Assembly: GCF_029201565.1 (NCBI RefSeq)
Contig: NZ_CP104002.1
Location: 3,799,001-3,863,000, forward strand
Reading direction: 5' to 3'
Source: Devosia sp. SD17-2
Lineage (GTDB): Bacteria > Pseudomonadota > Alphaproteobacteria > Rhizobiales > Devosiaceae
DNA length: 64,000 nt
Numbering within the stretch: the first letter of the stretch is position 1; each line of letters opens with the position of its first letter. A program made the position numbers and the translations under genes. The notes beneath the pieces were generated by a model. It searched no databases. It saw only the letters and a program-made list of their open reading frames with translations, and had not been told where the DNA came from. Of this stretch, positions 62,343 to 64,000 are shown one piece after another.

Positions 62343-62942
62343 CTAACCGGCCAGAAAGTCCCGGCTGCCAAGCAGTTCCTCATTGCGCAGTTCATGCCCG
62401 CCTTCGTGCCAGATCTGCTGAATGGCAGCGCCATTGGCGGCAAAATAATCGGCAAGCGCCTGGGTGGCGCCGGCGGGCGCTATGGGGTCGTGCCGACCGG
62501 CGGTGATCAAAACCTTGCGGCCGCCAAAATCGGCAGGCGGCGGCGCAAAGGGGATCAACGGGTGCATCAGCACCGTGGCGTCGAAAAGCTCGGGATGGGC
62601 GAACTGTACGGCGGCCAGGATATTGGCGCCGTTGGAATAGCCGAGGCCAAGCACCCGCGACGGCTTTCTTGCCGCGACCTGTTCGGCGATGAAACCGGAC
62701 ATAGCGCTGGTGGCGCGGGCGAGATCGTCCATGTCGTAAACGCCTTCGGCGGCGCGGCGGAAATAGCGCAGGGCGCCATGCTCATTGACATCGCCACGCG
62801 GGGCGAGCCGGGCAGCGCCGGGAACGAGCTGGGCGGCCAGATCAAAGAACTGGTTTTCGTCGCCACCGGTGCCGTGGAAAAGGAAGATCAGCGGGGCATC
62901 GGGGGTGGCGCCTTCGGCTGCGCGAAACTGGTAAGCGGACAT
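62343..62942 (-). CDS. Alpha/beta hydrolase, carboxylesterase/phospholipase-like
   Basis: A 199-residue cytosolic esterase of the compact abhydrolase group. The oxyanion region is FLFHGTGGDENQF, and the catalytic triad is readable: S103 in GLGYSNGAN, D152 in GRHDPIAP and H183 in EGGHEL. It resembles MhqD/YtpA-type small esterases that act on short acyl esters or quinone-related compounds. There is no signal peptide. The substrate is not known. It is upstream of the cyclase on the same strand with 70 bp between. Confidence 0.9.
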   Translation of the reverse strand: MSAYQFRAAEGATPDAPLIFLFHGTGGDENQFFDLAAQLVPGAARLAPRGDVNEHGALRYFRRAAEGVYDMDDLARATSAMSGFIAEQVAARKPSRVLGLGYSNGANILAAVQFAHPELFDATVLMHPLIPFAPPPADFGGRKVLITAGRHDPIAPAGATQALADYFAANGAAIQQIWHEGGHELRNEELLGSRDFLAG

Positions 62943-63090
62943 TTTACGGGTCTCCTGCGTTGCCTATCCATATCGGGCGAACGCTGCGGGCGGCAATCGG
63001 CTGATCGGGTCACGCTCTGTCGCGGATTTGAAACAATCACCGGCGAGTGGCTGCGATTGCCGGGCGGGACCATTGGGGTATGATGGGCAT

Positions 63091-64000
63091 ATGTTCTTAT
63101 CAGTCTTTGACGTCTTCAAGATCGGTATAGGCCCCTCGAGTTCCCACACAATGGGACCGATGTCGGCGGCCCGGCGCTTTCTCGATGAACTCAAGGACGG
63201 CAATTGGCCCCGCGCCCGGCAGGCAGTGCCCGCCGCGCTGACAGCAAGTCTTCACGGCTCGCTCGCCTATACCGGCATTGGCCATGGCAGCGACCGCGCG
63301 GTGATCCTCGGCCTTGCTGGCCACGATCCGCGCAGCATTGATCCCGACGCGATGGACGGGATCATCGCGGCGGTGACCGCGAGCGGGCATGTGAGCCCGG
63401 ACGGCCACCCAGCCTATCGGTTTCGCCCGGCTGTCGACCTCGTGCTCGACAAGCGCACGCCTCTGCCCGGCCATCCCAATGGCATGCAGTTTTCCGCCTT
63501 CGACGGCGACGGGCAATTGCTGCTGCGGCGCATTTATTTTTCCATCGGCGGGGGATTTGTGGTCAGCGCCGACGAGTTGGCAGCGCTCAAGTCAGCGCCG
63601 GATGCGCGCCAGGACGTGCCCTGGCCCTTCGCCAATGCAGCGGAAATGCTCGACATGGCGAAAGCCTCCGGCCTTTCCATTGCGGCGATGAAGCGCGCCA
63701 ATGAAGAGGCGCGGATCAGCCGGACAAAACTCGATGCCGGGCTCGACGAAATCTGGTCGGTGATGTCGAGCTGTGTGGCGCGCGGGCTGGCGCAAGACGG
63801 ACAATTGCCGGGCGGGCTCAAGGTGCGCCGCCGCGCCAAGGGTATTCACCTGCAGCTCGAAGAAAAATGGCAGCGCAACGAGATCGACCCGCTGATGGCC
63901 AATGACTGGCTGAGCCTCTTTGCCATGGCGGTCAATGAGGAGAACGCGGCAGGCGGGCGCGTGGTGACGGCGCCGACCAATGGCGCGGCCGGGGTCATTC
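63091..64000 (+). CDS. sdaA: L-serine ammonia-lyase, N-terminal part
   Basis: The frame starts at 63091 and runs past the right edge; about 303 residues are visible of an expected 455-460. It begins [20 protein letters not shown], the SSSHT phosphate/serine-binding signature of iron-sulfur serine dehydratases. The beta domain (about 1-155) contains [17 protein letters not shown] and [12 protein letters not shown]. The alpha domain begins near 175, with [14 protein letters not shown] at the edge; the three cysteines of the 4Fe-4S cluster lie beyond. It converts L-serine to pyruvate and ammonia. The single-chain fusion of beta and alpha domains is normal for proteobacteria. Confidence 0.94.
   Translation, partial: MFLSVFDVFKIGIGPSSSHTMGPMSAARRFLDELKDGNWPRARQAVPAALTASLHGSLAYTGIGHGSDRAVILGLAGHDPRSIDPDAMDGIIAAVTASGHVSPDGHPAYRFRPAVDLVLDKRTPLPGHPNGMQFSAFDGDGQLLLRRIYFSIGGGFVVSADELAALKSAPDARQDVPWPFANAAEMLDMAKASGLSIAAMKRANEEARISRTKLDAGLDEIWSVMSSCVARGLAQDGQLPGGLKVRRRAKGIHLQLEEKWQRNEIDPLMANDWLSLFAMAVNEENAAGGRVVTAPTNGAAGVI

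Overview
The window reads as a chromosomal piece of a GC-rich alphaproteobacterium, most likely order Hyphomicrobiales (Rhizobiales) and plausibly a Devosia-like genus. This is inferred from gene content: gapR (DUF2312), a DUF1036 gene coupled to pyk, a cysteine-free L36, a DUF1127 mini-protein, a perfect CtrA-type site (TTAA-N7-TTAAC), and a beta-repeat surface protein fragment beside a type I secretion system. I see no rRNA, tRNA, CRISPR array or insertion sequence.

Positions 1-16420 are a peptide or peptidomimetic catabolism island. Three paralogous metal-dependent amidohydrolases and the start of a solute-binding protein run leftward. Two complete peptide-type ABC importers run rightward: the first has a fused double ATPase, the second has separate ATPases and carries a class V aminotransferase and a HAD hydrolase. 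A GGGGTAGACA box lies upstream of both importer operons.

Positions 16600-31300 hold envelope and housekeeping genes. They include an L,D-transpeptidase next to a MepK-like M15 endopeptidase, dxs, an Lrp-type regulator divergent from an Asp/Glu racemase, a globin-coupled chemoreceptor, a Crp-type regulator behind a CtrA site, a frameshifted gene, gapR, DUF1036-pyk, rpmJ and a stand-alone receiver.

Positions 31300-59000 form a cell-surface island. SapC-like and unknown genes face a type I secretion ABC/HlyD pair. Then come Wzm/Wzt polysaccharide export with an extended Wzt C-terminus, three glycosyltransferase genes, a DUF4214-coiled-coil-methyltransferase, a secreted DUF4214 protein, a 5'-truncated S-layer-like gene, a PF10119-type methyltransferase, an unknown 458-residue protein, an acyltransferase, a GtrB/GtrA/large-membrane-protein set, an AT-rich membrane protein gene, and gmd plus an Rmd-like reductase (GDP-D-rhamnose route). 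The best reading is synthesis, end-capping and ABC export of a D-rhamnose-type polysaccharide, beside secretion of a surface-layer protein.

Positions 59000-64000 hold RidA, an LprI/DUF3298-type lipoprotein-like protein, a Cache-GGDEF cyclase, an esterase and the start of L-serine ammonia-lyase. The most interesting non-coding signals are a 25-bp motif (one mismatch) upstream of both the L,D-transpeptidase and the DUF4214-methyltransferase genes in the same orientation, the CtrA-type sites, and the broken S-layer gene ending at an orphan terminator.
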